In this document: piece by piece, positions 11,982-20,025 of the stretch
How positions within the stretch are numbered: position 1 is the stretch's first letter
Layout: every line of letters starts with the position of its first letter
DNA from: JBGQAS01 sp963699305
GTDB taxonomy: Bacteria > Chloroflexota > Anaerolineae > Anaerolineales > Anaerolineaceae
NCBI GenBank assembly: GCA_963699305.1
Contig: OY969431.1
Location: forward strand, 62,001 to 126,000
Length of the DNA: 64,000 bases
Reading direction: 5' to 3'
Position numbers and translations under genes: made by a program
The notes under the pieces: generated by a model
What the model was told of the DNA's origin: nothing
The model's database searches: none
What the model saw: only the letters and a program-made list of their open reading frames with translations

Positions 11982-12986
11982 ATGAATAACAAGTTTGCCG
12001 TCATCGCAGTCAGCATCATGATCCTGGTTATTTTCGCGGGCGCCTGTACGCCGGTTGTTCCGCCTGTCGAAGCGAATATCCCTCCACGGGAAGTCGTTCA
12101 ACCCGGGCAGGGGATCACACCGGTGGTTCCCAGCGGCGGTACCGAGGATGACCCGGTGATCAACCTGATGGGTTCCTGCCCTTCGTTTGAGCACTTCAAC
12201 ATCCACGTGCTGTATTCACCCACAAGTTTGAACATCACCCAGGTGCACTCCCAGGGGCTAGAGGAGACCATTTCCTGCAACCTGCTCCAGGCAGGAGACT
12301 TGTACTGCACGAATGTACCGTCGAACCCCTACCAGCCGAATCTGAAACTTGACGTATGCTACCGGGGCAGCGGATCGGTCGACGAGACCTGCCGGGAAGT
12401 GGCCATGCTCACGCCGGGTTGTCCCGGATCTATCACAACATCCCTGGTCTCGGTGGAATGTCTCCGGGGGAGCAAGTTGCGAGTCACCTTTGACCTTGGC
12501 ACGCGGTATTCCTACCATTTCTGCGCCTGGATGGGTGACGAACATGAAAATTGCAGCACAACCAGCTATCGGGTTTATTATCCTTGTGAAGTTGTTACAG
12601 GTCATCCCACCTATTACTCATGCGTAGGGGATGCGCCCGTTATTGATGTTCCTTTGAAAATGGCTTTCTATGTGCGCGGTATGAATCCGGATGTTCAGGA
12701 TTCGTACATTTTCCAATTTGATAATTTCTTCAGCTTGGCGAATCGCTGCATCCTGCGCCCGACGGAAGAACCAACGCAAGGTTCCCAACCTCCCCCCCAG
12801 ACCTGCGAAGACCAGCAAAACTATGATGCCTGCAAGGCGTTCGGTGGATGCACCTGGTGGTCAAGTGGCGGATGTTTCTCATATCCAGAACCGCAACCTT
12901 CAGCCTGCGACTCCTATTCGGAAGAAAAAGAATGCACAACAAATGGCTGCAAATGGGACCCATATTTAAAACCTCCGTGCTACTAA
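11982..12986 (+). CDS. Cys-rich lipoprotein with two Cys-Trp modules
   Basis: 334 residues, family not recognised. ATG at 11982 follows AAGGAGGAG. The signal peptide ends in lipobox FAGAC. The middle (about residues 60-265) has regularly spaced Cys, suggesting disulfide-linked beta domains. The C-terminus carries two modules of the form C-x3-Q/Y-x4-6-C-x4-GC-x-W-x(n)-C at 12804-12875 and 12906-12980. The same module ends the lipoproteins at 13055 and 14088 and the repeat lipoprotein at 4218. Exported and lipid-anchored by prediction. No terminator separates it from the next gene, so the three may be co-transcribed. Function unknown. Confidence 0.85.
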   Translation: MNNKFAVIAVSIMILVIFAGACTPVVPPVEANIPPREVVQPGQGITPVVPSGGTEDDPVINLMGSCPSFEHFNIHVLYSPTSLNITQVHSQGLEETISCNLLQAGDLYCTNVPSNPYQPNLKLDVCYRGSGSVDETCREVAMLTPGCPGSITTSLVSVECLRGSKLRVTFDLGTRYSYHFCAWMGDEHENCSTTSYRVYYPCEVVTGHPTYYSCVGDAPVIDVPLKMAFYVRGMNPDVQDSYIFQFDNFFSLANRCILRPTEEPTQGSQPPPQTCEDQQNYDACKAFGGCTWWSSGGCFSYPEPQPSACDSYSEEKECTTNGCKWDPYLKPPCY

Positions 12987-13054
12987 TTGTAAATACTTGT
13001 GAAAGATGAAGAAACGCGAACTATCTTTATCAAATCGAAATTGAGGAGAGGTAG

Positions 13055-14017
13055 ATGAACAAAAAAATCACAATCATTGGTGCCAGCCTGGTTTTACTGG
13101 GAGCATTCATCACAGGGTGTTCCGCATCCGCCAGGACAGCAACCCAACCCATCGCGGTGTTGGACCCATCCGTGCAAGACCAGCTTCTGACACTCAATGC
13201 TCCTGCGGATGATTGGCGGATCGAGGTGTGGTGCTGGTTTGGGGAAGATAATTTTACAGTTCAAATATATCCTCCACATATCACCGATTCAGTGGATATT
13301 GGTTGCACCTACGAGACCGAAAGCGGGAGCGGGCCTTGCACGTATGAACGAACGATGAACCGGTTCTACACGGATGGGATCGCCAATGGGACATCCGATC
13401 TCACGGTCACCATCACGGGCACCGGTGACCCCGCACCTTTGACACATTCTTTTTCGATCGCCGATGCGTATCCTGCCACCTGCGAAGATGACCCCACGGG
13501 CTGGGTCATGGGTCCGCGCTGCCAACCGGATGGTCTATTAACGATCTCGTTTGCCTTTCCGGATACCTATGAAGCGACAGCATGCAATATCATCGATAGA
13601 TCTGGTACAAGTTTTGGCTGCACGATCCAACCGGATGCCCGGTTCAGTTCCTTGTGCGTTTGTGAGGGGCTGCCTGTGCTTGGTCAATATCTGCTGCGTG
13701 AGATCATCCTTGGGGATGGAACCCAGGTGTATGGACCGTGGAAGTTTACAGGCATTGATGAGCATTACTGCAGCTGGGAAGAACCGACCCAGCAGGCACC
13801 CGGAAAAGAAAGCAATCCTCCGGGATGTTCAGATTATTCAGATGATAAATCCTGCACCGGGAATGGATGTTTCTGGTGGTCCAGCGGTGGATGCTATTCC
13901 AGCCCGGAGCCATCCCCGTTCGATTGCCATCAGTATGACGGTGATCAAGCCAAGTGTAAAGACGCCTTTAGTACCGGCTGCACTTGGGATGATCCGAAGC
14001 AGACCTGCAACCCGTAG
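13055..14017 (+). CDS. Cys-rich lipoprotein with two Cys-Trp modules, paralogue A
   Basis: 320 residues. ATG at 13055 follows GAGGAGAGG. Lipobox ITGC is followed by Ser/Ala/Thr. The body has two beta-rich Cys-containing segments (YETESGSGPCTYER and CEDDPTGWVMGPRCQPDG). Two C-terminal Cys-Trp modules lie at 13826-13894 (NGCFWWSSGGC) and 13925-14008 (TGCTWDDPKQTC). Very similar over its whole length to the gene at 14088, so a tandem duplication. No known domain recognised. Extracytoplasmic, lipid-anchored by inference. Confidence 0.85.
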   Translation: MNKKITIIGASLVLLGAFITGCSASARTATQPIAVLDPSVQDQLLTLNAPADDWRIEVWCWFGEDNFTVQIYPPHITDSVDIGCTYETESGSGPCTYERTMNRFYTDGIANGTSDLTVTITGTGDPAPLTHSFSIADAYPATCEDDPTGWVMGPRCQPDGLLTISFAFPDTYEATACNIIDRSGTSFGCTIQPDARFSSLCVCEGLPVLGQYLLREIILGDGTQVYGPWKFTGIDEHYCSWEEPTQQAPGKESNPPGCSDYSDDKSCTGNGCFWWSSGGCYSSPEPSPFDCHQYDGDQAKCKDAFSTGCTWDDPKQTCNP

Positions 14018-14087
14018 GGCACCTACCAATATTCAGACGGATAAAATTCCACGCTGGAATATTAGAATCAAACCTGAGGAAAATTCC

Positions 14088-15048
14088 ATGAACCATAAAC
14101 ACACCATCGTAGTCGTGAGTTTCATCGTAATGCTCATCTTTATCACAGGTTGCTCCGCGTCTGCCAGGACAACCTCCCAGCCCAACGCTGCCCTGGACCC
14201 TTCCGTCGCGCGATCAACTGCTTACGCTCAATGCTCCTGCCGATGATTGGCAGATCGAAATATGGTGCTGGTACGGGGCGGATCATTTTTGGGCACAAAT
14301 TTATCCACCCCATATCACCGAATCGGTGGAATTGGCCTGCACCTATGAGACGGAAAGTGGGAGTGGAACCTGCACATATCTACGCGAATTGAACCGCTTC
14401 GACACGGATCGCATCCCAAATGGCACTCCCGAACTCACCGTCACCATTACGGGAACCGGTGATCCGGAACCTTTGACCCACACTTTTGTGATTGAAGATG
14501 TTTATCCGGCTACTTGTGAGGATGATCCCACAGGCTGGGTGATGGGTCCCCGCTGCCAGCCGGATGGTTTATTGACGGTTTCTTTTGCATATCCCGATAT
14601 TTATGAAGCAACCGCCTGTAATATTCTTGATGCCTCGGGTACAAGTTACGGCTGTACCATCCAACCGGATGAAAGGTTCAGTTCCTTGTGCGTGTGTGAA
14701 GGTTTACCCGTCGTGGGGCAGCATTTACGCCGCGAGATCATCCTGGCGGACGGCACCCAGGTGTATGGGCCGTGGAAGTTCAACGGAATCGATGAGCATT
14801 GGTGCACCTTTGGTGAAGAAGCCACACCCTCCGCCCAGGAATCCCAGCCGGTGATGCAAACGTGCGAAGATCAGCAAACGGATAAAGATTGCAATGCCTT
14901 CGGTGGTTGCACCTGGTGGTCGAGCGGCGGATGCTACTCGTATCCGGAACCAGTATTTGATTGCCACCAATATGATGGTAATTACGACAAATGCAAAGCG
15001 GCGTCCGCATGCACCTGGGATGATCCAAAGCAGACCTGTAATCCCTAG
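14088..15048 (+). pseudogene. Cys-rich lipoprotein, paralogue B (one frameshift)
   Basis: Near-duplicate of the gene at 13055. ATG at 14088 follows CTGAGGAAA; lipobox ITGC. After DPSV the frame is lost: an extra base in the GCGCG stretch at about 14203-14212 gives a premature stop at 14246, while the conserved sequence continues in the next frame to 15048. Corrected length is about 319 residues. Two Cys-Trp modules lie at 14863-14934 and 14962-15039. Only this one position differs in frame from the intact paralogue, so either recent inactivation or a sequencing indel. Confidence 0.75.
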
Positions 15049-15093
15049 GACGGTATCGCGGGTAAATGAATATCCGCAAAATAGAACGAATGC

Positions 15094-15127
15094 ACACCAG
15101 GAGTGGAGCAAAATCCACTCCTGGTGT
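15094..15127 (+). terminator. Terminator hairpin after the lipoprotein array
   Basis: A 14-bp perfect stem (ACACCAGGAGTGGA with its complement, 15094-15107/15114-15127) and loop GCAAAA, followed by ATATTAATCTT. The T content is modest, so it may also stabilise mRNA ends. It separates paralogue B from the next lipoprotein. Confidence 0.6.
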
Positions 15128-15152
15128 ATATTAATCTTATAGAGGAAAATTG

Positions 15153-15602
15153 ATGCTGCGAAACTTGAGCTTACTCGGTTTACTGCTCCTTGCGAGCTGC
15201 GCCAACCCTCCAGTCCTGTCACCGACTCCGCTCCCGGTATTGCTTGGTCCCACGGAGACACCTGTAAGTGTGTATCAACCCACAAACCCCAATGGATACA
15301 ACCAGCCCATCAACCTTTCCAATGTCACACTGACATGCATGCCGGAAGGTGAATTCCTACTCGAGTTTGATTACCAGCCTGCGGATCTTTCCATCGATTC
15401 AGTGGAGGATGAAAACAGTACAAAAACGGAGCTCAATTGCATTTACCCAGCCCCCGGACATGGGAATTGCACCGGGGTGATCGACTTTCCGCCGGAAGGG
15501 GTGACCAGCTTGGCATTCTGCAATACCAGGCTGGCAACGGAGCGCATGTGTGCCACGCAGACCATCATCAAGGCTCTTTGCACCGTACAAGCTGTCCCGT
15601 GA
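15153..15602 (+). CDS. Small lipoprotein
   Basis: 149 residues. ATG at 15153 is preferred over the TTG three bases upstream; AGAGGA lies just ahead. Signal peptide MLRNLSLLGLLLLASC has lipobox LASC. A Pro/Thr linker follows, then a domain with six Cys resembling part of the lipoprotein at 11982 (LNCIYPAPGHGNC compared with ISCNLLQAGDLYC). It lacks the terminal Cys-Trp module. Probably a short member of the same surface-protein group; function unknown. Confidence 0.8.
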   Translation: MLRNLSLLGLLLLASCANPPVLSPTPLPVLLGPTETPVSVYQPTNPNGYNQPINLSNVTLTCMPEGEFLLEFDYQPADLSIDSVEDENSTKTELNCIYPAPGHGNCTGVIDFPPEGVTSLAFCNTRLATERMCATQTIIKALCTVQAVP

Positions 15603-15703
15603 TTTCAAATCCGGATAATTATGAAGAAAAGATGAGGATCAGCGGGATGCTTTTTATCCTGATATAATAAACCGTTTTCAAATTCACTTTCTATAGAGGA
15701 AAA

Positions 15704-16135
15704 ATGGATAAAAAAGGGACAACTGTAAAGAGTAAGACAACGGCTGCAAAAGCTGCTGCAAAAGTTGCTGTAAAACCCGCTGTGACAGCGAAAAAGGTTG
15801 AACTCGTTCAACCCTTGCCCGCCAACAATAACATCGACTGGATGACCATCGTTGGTCTGATTGCAGGCGCGCTTTCATTTATTGGTTACATTCTGCTTTC
15901 CAACGTGCAGATCACCATGAGCGAGAACGTTCAGATCGCCATTGTGCTCACCCTGGCAGTGTTTGGCATCGCAGGCACCGTATTTTCCATCCTTGCCATC
16001 ATTTTTGCTTCAAAGAATTACTCCAAGCACATGTTGTTCGGTCTGAATATCATCGGCTTGGTGGTTTCCCTGCTGGCATTTGACAAATTCCTTTCACCCT
16101 TGATCTCGGTGATCACATACCTGACTCAAAAGTAA
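15704..16135 (+). CDS. Membrane protein with Lys/Ala-rich N-terminus
   Basis: 143 residues, family not recognised. The first 30 residues are rich in Lys, Ala and Thr (KTTAAKAAAKVAVKPAVTAKK) and look disordered and cytoplasmic. Three hydrophobic segments follow at about residues 46-66, 74-102 and 110-138. ATG at 15704 is preceded by GAGGAAAA, and a TATAAT lies at 15663-15668. Inner-membrane protein of unknown role. Confidence 0.75.
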   Translation: MDKKGTTVKSKTTAAKAAAKVAVKPAVTAKKVELVQPLPANNNIDWMTIVGLIAGALSFIGYILLSNVQITMSENVQIAIVLTLAVFGIAGTVFSILAIIFASKNYSKHMLFGLNIIGLVVSLLAFDKFLSPLISVITYLTQK

Positions 16136-16181
16136 CATCGGTACAATACTTTCCATCAGCCCCACGGGACGCGGAATGTGA

Positions 16182-16211
16182 TTGACATTTATCTCCACGC
16201 TGGGTTATAAT
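16182..16211 (+). promoter_or_regulatory. Strong promoter ahead of rpsU-infA
   Basis: Perfect TTGACA (16182-16187) and perfect TATAAT (16206-16211) with an 18-bp spacer: the best sigma-70 promoter in the window. Transcription would begin near 16218, giving a leader of about 170 bases before rpsU. Confidence 0.8.
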
Positions 16212-16217
16212 AGCTTT

Positions 16218-16357
16218 CGGTCTGCATTTGCGTTCGCGTTCGGATCTTGCAATTCATTTACTGGAGGTCTGCGCCTACTGCCGCTGAGTGGAAAACAATC
16301 GTTTCCGTTGATCATCTCGGCTGCTTTCGCAAATGGCAGCCGAGTTTATTTTTTTTC
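16218..16357 (+). ncRNA. Leader RNA or small RNA ending in an intrinsic terminator
   Basis: From the promoter start to 16357 there is no ORF. The stretch ends in a textbook terminator: 9-bp stem CTCGGCTGC (16316-16324)/GCAGCCGAG (16336-16344), then TTTATTTTTTTT. A smaller hairpin (GGAAAAC-AATC-GTTTCC) lies near 16290-16307. The rpsU ribosome-binding site is about 15 bases beyond the T-run. It is either an attenuated leader regulating rpsU-infA or an independent RNA of about 140 bases. No Rfam family is recognised by eye. Confidence 0.55.
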
Positions 16358-16387
16358 AATCCCTAACAGGATTGGAGGTGAGAGTCA

Positions 16388-16594
16388 GTGCCGTCGACAG
16401 TCAATTTACGCAGTAACGAATCACAGGACATGCTTCTGCGACGCTTCCGCAAGAAAGTTGTGAAGAGCGGTGTTCTTACCACGATTCGGAAAAAACGCTG
16501 GTTTGTTTCCAAAAGCGAACAACGGCGCGTTGAGCGCAAGAAATCCGCGCGCAGGATGAAACGCCGCCAGTTCACCAATCAGATGGGTGAATAG
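16388..16594 (+). CDS. rpsU: 30S ribosomal protein S21
   Basis: 68 residues, small and very basic, typical of bS21 (VNLRSNESQDMLLRRFRKKVVKSG, then a Lys/Arg-rich tail). S21 sits on the 30S platform near the anti-Shine-Dalgarno and helps initiation. The start is GTG at 16388, chosen because GGAGGTGAG lies just upstream and the S21 N-terminus begins there. infA follows after 23 bases, so the two initiation-related genes share one transcript behind an attenuator-like leader. Confidence 0.9.
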   Translation: MPSTVNLRSNESQDMLLRRFRKKVVKSGVLTTIRKKRWFVSKSEQRRVERKKSARRMKRRQFTNQMGE

Positions 16595-16617
16595 TTCCGT
16601 TCACCCGGGAGGCAGGA

Positions 16618-16878
16618 ATGGCAAAAGAGGAAGATAAGATCGAGATGGATGGCGTGATCGTGGAAGCGCTGCCCGGTACGCAGTTCCATGTAAAACTGGA
16701 TAATGGCATGACCGTGCTGGCGTATCTTTCAGGTCGCATGCGCAAGTATTACATCCGCATCCTGTTGGGAGACCATGTGCGCGTGGAAATGTCGCCGTAT
16801 GACCTGACCCGCGGGCGCATCGTGTACCGTGCCAAAAAACCCAGCTTCCCTGGTGCAGAAGAGCAAGCTCCGCAATAA
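16618..16878 (+). CDS. infA: Translation initiation factor IF-1
   Basis: 86 residues, an OB-fold protein. Typical IF-1 features are GVIVEALPGTQFHVKLDNG, LAYLSGRMRKYYIRILLGDHVRVEMSPYDLTRGRIVYR. It binds the 30S A-site during initiation. The C-terminal extension PSFPGAEEQAPQ is longer than in short IF-1 versions. ATG at 16618 follows GGGAGGCAGG. Second gene of the rpsU operon; a terminator follows at 16885. Confidence 0.97.
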   Translation: MAKEEDKIEMDGVIVEALPGTQFHVKLDNGMTVLAYLSGRMRKYYIRILLGDHVRVEMSPYDLTRGRIVYRAKKPSFPGAEEQAPQ

Positions 16879-16884
16879 AAAATG

Positions 16885-16922
16885 AAATCCCCTGCAGGTT
16901 GAAATTGCGGGGGATTTTTTAT
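16885..16922 (+). terminator. Terminator after infA
   Basis: AAATCCCC-TGCA pairs with TGCG-GGGGATT, then TTTTT. It lies immediately after the infA stop. Confidence 0.85.
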
Positions 16923-16998
16923 TATAATGATCATGTTGTGGTGTATCGGCAGATTCATTTGCCGTAAATTCCAATAGACTATTTGAAAGGAAAATCCG

Positions 16999-17565
16999 AT
17001 GGGTGTAAAACCATTTCCCTGGAATAAAGTTTGGATATTTTTAGGAATCGGCGTGGTCCTTTTTATCGCCGGTGGGCTGGTTGCATTTTTTACCTTGTAT
17101 CAACCAAAAGTAAAAGAGCTGAATGCTCTTCAGGCTCAATACAGCGTCCTGCAGGATGCTGCCCATCAACTGGATACCGATCTAAAATCCGTGACTTCGG
17201 ATCGCGATGCCCAAATTGCAATGCTTTCCACCTGCCAGTCTGAATTGACCGTTGCGAATGATCTGGTCCTCCGAAATGAGCAGATCACATTTGCCAGCGG
17301 CATGCAGGTGGAAGTGATGACCGCCAGCCAGAAACTTCAACAGGGTGATATCACCGGAGCCAGGGCGGCATTAGCGCTTGCGGATCAATATCTGTCCAGC
17401 CTCTCTCGCTCCATGTCAGATCCATCCATTGGCGCATCGCTGACCGCCAAACTCGCCGGCGTGCGTGGTGTTCTGGAAACAGATCCAACATTGGCTGTGT
17501 CTGAAATGGATAACATCCTGATCAGCTTGCATCAAATCGTCCAAACACTGCAAGTGAATCCGTAA
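16999..17565 (+). CDS. Membrane-anchored coiled-coil protein
   Basis: 188 residues, family not recognised. A short cytoplasmic N-terminus is followed by one transmembrane helix at about residues 12-36, a predicted coiled coil (about 40-85, LNALQAQYSVLQDAAHQLDTDL), and a helical tail with alternating Ala/Leu like a tetratricopeptide-type helix pair. ATG at 16999 follows GAAAGGAAAA. TATAAT at 16923-16928 may drive it. Possibly a scaffold or stress-related membrane protein; no function can be assigned. Confidence 0.7.
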   Translation: MGVKPFPWNKVWIFLGIGVVLFIAGGLVAFFTLYQPKVKELNALQAQYSVLQDAAHQLDTDLKSVTSDRDAQIAMLSTCQSELTVANDLVLRNEQITFASGMQVEVMTASQKLQQGDITGARAALALADQYLSSLSRSMSDPSIGASLTAKLAGVRGVLETDPTLAVSEMDNILISLHQIVQTLQVNP

Positions 17566-17572
17566 CAGGTCC

Positions 17573-17673
17573 AACAAAAAGAGGCACTGTAAGTTTTGTA
17601 GTGCACCCCAAAAGTTGGACACAAACCAACTAGAGGAGGTGCAGTTCAGTTTCCACAGTGTCTCTTTTTGTTT
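17573..17673. terminator. Convergent terminator with an IS3-like end in its loop
   Basis: An 18-bp stem (17573-17590 with about 17655-17672, one G-T pair) carries A-runs and T-runs for both strands and separates two convergent genes. The unusually long 64-base loop contains TGCACCCCAAAAGTTGGACA and the inverted GGTGCAGTTC, which resemble terminal repeats of IS3-family (IS150-type) elements as remembered. Nested pairing AGTTGG/CCAACT is also visible. No transposase remains. The terminator role is well supported; the IS origin is an inference. Confidence 0.6.
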
Positions 17674-17681
17674 AAGTGAAC

Positions 17682-18779
17682 TCAATATCTCAAAAATGCG
17701 CCTATGGAGCCGGCTTTTACCAATTTCGGGTTGTTCTGGACGATGACTGCTTCTCCACCGTTACGCAGCACCGCGGATACTGCATGGTCGCTGGCATCCG
17801 GCAACCGCTGCATGGCACCGGAACAACCAGAACAGTGTTCGCCTGTCGTACTTAATAATCCACAATCACTGCACAGAAATGCCGATTTATGATACGCAGA
17901 ATCCAACAGCAAGGTTTTTACCCGGCGTTCGTTGATCGCGGAAAGGGTCGCGTTCAACCCAAGTACAGCTCCTGCATTCTGGCTGCCTTTGCTGAGCAAT
18001 TCATCCACAAGAAAATTTTCACGATCGATCTCCGACTTTTTACCGATCTCAATTGTTTTCTGCAGTATCTCATTTGGATTGGCATCGATGGGGAGATTGA
18101 ATGTCGCCATCATCAGGCTTTGCCATATTTTAGGCAGGTATCTTTGGAACGTTGGCAAATGGGAAACATGCCCACCAAGCAATATCCGCCGCACATGGTT
18201 TTCCTCAAAAAACCGCACCGCGGCTTCCACAGCCTCGCGCATGTTGCGGTCGATCAGCTCGGATTCGTATTGCGTCTGCCCTGCGGTTCCTCCTCGCATG
18301 CCCGCCTTTGATGAAGCGCCACCCCGCTTGGTATGTTTAACGGATTCGAACGACCGATCGATTTGTTTTTGAATTTCTCCAAGATGGACATGGAATAAAC
18401 GGATCGATTGGCGATCCAATACTGCCACGCCATAACCGCCGTGGTTTTCGATTAAATCAGCCAGAGGTTTTACACTCGGACGGTCCGCAACATACACCCA
18501 ATTAAATAGAGGGAGCCGCAGCGTGTACGCCCGGAAGAATTGCTGGGGCAGGGAGGAAAAAATTGCCACTCCGCGCCCCGACCAATCATGCTCGTGATTA
18601 ACAAACCGCTCCACCACATCAACATCCTCGGGCAGGTTTGCCTTTTTGAGCATGTTGCGTAGCTGGAGCTTGTAACCTTCCATCGTGCCTTCAGCAAGAT
18701 CTGTCTTGAGATAAACACTCAGGACCGGTGCAGGAGACTGAAAGGATATCAAATCCTTTAAGTCGGTTTCCGTGAACAC
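17682..18779 (-). CDS. baeRF-type (bacterial eRF1-like) putative release/rescue factor
   Basis: 365 residues. The fold order (N-terminal domain, VLRF1-like central domain, C-terminal domain) and phrases such as GGYGVAVLDRQSIRLFHVHLGEI and RRILLGGHVSHLPTFQRYLP fit the bacterial eRF1/Vms1-like superfamily. Near residues 164-171 the loop reads RGGTAGQTQYE, retaining a Gln where eRF1-type proteins place the GGQ-like catalytic loop. The C-terminus has a zinc-ribbon-like CSDCG ... CSGC. The start is GTG at 18779, preceded by AAGGAGGTCGCT. Third gene of a dnaJ-htrA-baeRF set. A role in freeing peptides from stalled ribosomes is inferred from the family. Confidence 0.7.
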   Translation of the reverse strand: MFTETDLKDLISFQSPAPVLSVYLKTDLAEGTMEGYKLQLRNMLKKANLPEDVDVVERFVNHEHDWSGRGVAIFSSLPQQFFRAYTLRLPLFNWVYVADRPSVKPLADLIENHGGYGVAVLDRQSIRLFHVHLGEIQKQIDRSFESVKHTKRGGASSKAGMRGGTAGQTQYESELIDRNMREAVEAAVRFFEENHVRRILLGGHVSHLPTFQRYLPKIWQSLMMATFNLPIDANPNEILQKTIEIGKKSEIDRENFLVDELLSKGSQNAGAVLGLNATLSAINERRVKTLLLDSAYHKSAFLCSDCGLLSTTGEHCSGCSGAMQRLPDASDHAVSAVLRNGGEAVIVQNNPKLVKAGSIGAFLRY

Positions 18780-18846
18780 AGCGACCTCCTTAATAGGGTT
18801 TGGCGCGGGCAGCGGACGGCATTCCCGCTCCCCGCATATTCAATTG

Positions 18847-20004
18847 TTATTTCGGGCGACTGGCAAGCGTAACTGAAACCTCCATGCTGGTATTATCGCG
18901 CAGAACGGTAAACACCACAGTATCGCCGGGACCTTTGTTCTCAAACAGGTATCCCAGGAACTCATTGAAGCTGTGAATGGTTATTCCATCCAACGCGATA
19001 ATGATATCTCCTCCAGCCAGCAGGCTTTGATATTGCGTTTCTGTCGTACCGGCTCGAATACCAGCTTTATCCGCAGGAGACCCGGAAGCGACATCGGTAA
19101 CATATAATCCAGAGAATTTGGTTAAACCCAGTGCTTCCATTTCTGCGAGCGAAAAGTTATCCAGGCTTGTCACACCGACATACGGGTAATCATAATGACC
19201 CTCTGCGATCAGTACCGGCACTACCCGCTTGACGATATTGATGGGTACGGCAAAACCGATTCCGATATTTCCGGGCTCGCCGCCGACCGTGGTATTCGAG
19301 GATGTCTGTATGGCGCGATTAATGCCAATGACTTGCCCATCGAGGTTCAGTAATGGTCCACCGGAGTTCCCGACATTGATTGCGGCATCCGTCTGGATCA
19401 GGTCCCCTGCTGTGAAATAATTTCCACCGGGTGTCTGGTGCAGACTTTGCATCTGTCGACCTTTGGCGGAGATGATCCCGGTGGTCATTGTGCTGTTCAA
19501 TCCAAAGGGATTCCCGATGGCAATGGCAAATTGTCCCACCTGGACTTGGTTGGAGTCTCCGAGGGTCAGGGGGTGAAGATCGTCGGCATTGACTTCCACT
19601 TTGATGACAGCAATATCAGAATCCAGGTCTTCTCCTACAATAGTCCCTGCTGTTTTTAAACCCGAAGGAAAATCGACTTCCAGGCTGTTTGCGCCATCCA
19701 CCACATGCGCATTGGTAATGATGTATCCCTGTTTGTCATACACAAAACCGGAACCTAATATACTACCTTGATCAGTAAGGGTCTGTATCGTGACCACGCC
19801 CGGATTTACTTCCTGGAAAATGGAAACCAACCGATCTTGCGATTCCACCAAATTCATGCTTGAACCGGTCGTTATCAAACTGGTGGTGGATTGGATTTGC
19901 GGAGTTGGTTGCTCAGTCCCATTCAACGATAAAATCTGGCAGCCTGCCAGGAGGAATATTAGGAATAGGACGGTGCCCATTAGAAGATTCTTACGATTAA
20001 CCAT
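18847..20004 (-). CDS. HtrA/DegP-type serine protease, lipid-anchored
   Basis: 385 residues. The N-terminal signal has lipobox LLAGC, so it is likely a lipoprotein outside the membrane. The trypsin-like domain (about 60-275) has His in TNAHVVDG, Asp in DLDSDIAVIKV and Ser in NVGNSGGPLLNLDGQVIGIN. One C-terminal PDZ domain follows (about 285-380: SPADKAGIRAG, GGDIIIALDG). Family role: degradation or chaperoning of damaged exported proteins. ATG at 20004 has AAGGTG upstream; 21 bases separate it from dnaJ, indicating one operon. Confidence 0.93.
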   Translation of the reverse strand: MVNRKNLLMGTVLFLIFLLAGCQILSLNGTEQPTPQIQSTTSLITTGSSMNLVESQDRLVSIFQEVNPGVVTIQTLTDQGSILGSGFVYDKQGYIITNAHVVDGANSLEVDFPSGLKTAGTIVGEDLDSDIAVIKVEVNADDLHPLTLGDSNQVQVGQFAIAIGNPFGLNSTMTTGIISAKGRQMQSLHQTPGGNYFTAGDLIQTDAAINVGNSGGPLLNLDGQVIGINRAIQTSSNTTVGGEPGNIGIGFAVPINIVKRVVPVLIAEGHYDYPYVGVTSLDNFSLAEMEALGLTKFSGLYVTDVASGSPADKAGIRAGTTETQYQSLLAGGDIIIALDGITIHSFNEFLGYLFENKGPGDTVVFTVLRDNTSMEVSVTLASRPK

Positions 20005-20025
20005 TCACGTCACCTTCTTTCAATA

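Noticed and set aside
17591..17654. A complete insertion sequence at the terminator
   Set aside because: Only 64 bases lie between the stem arms; there is no transposase coding capacity.
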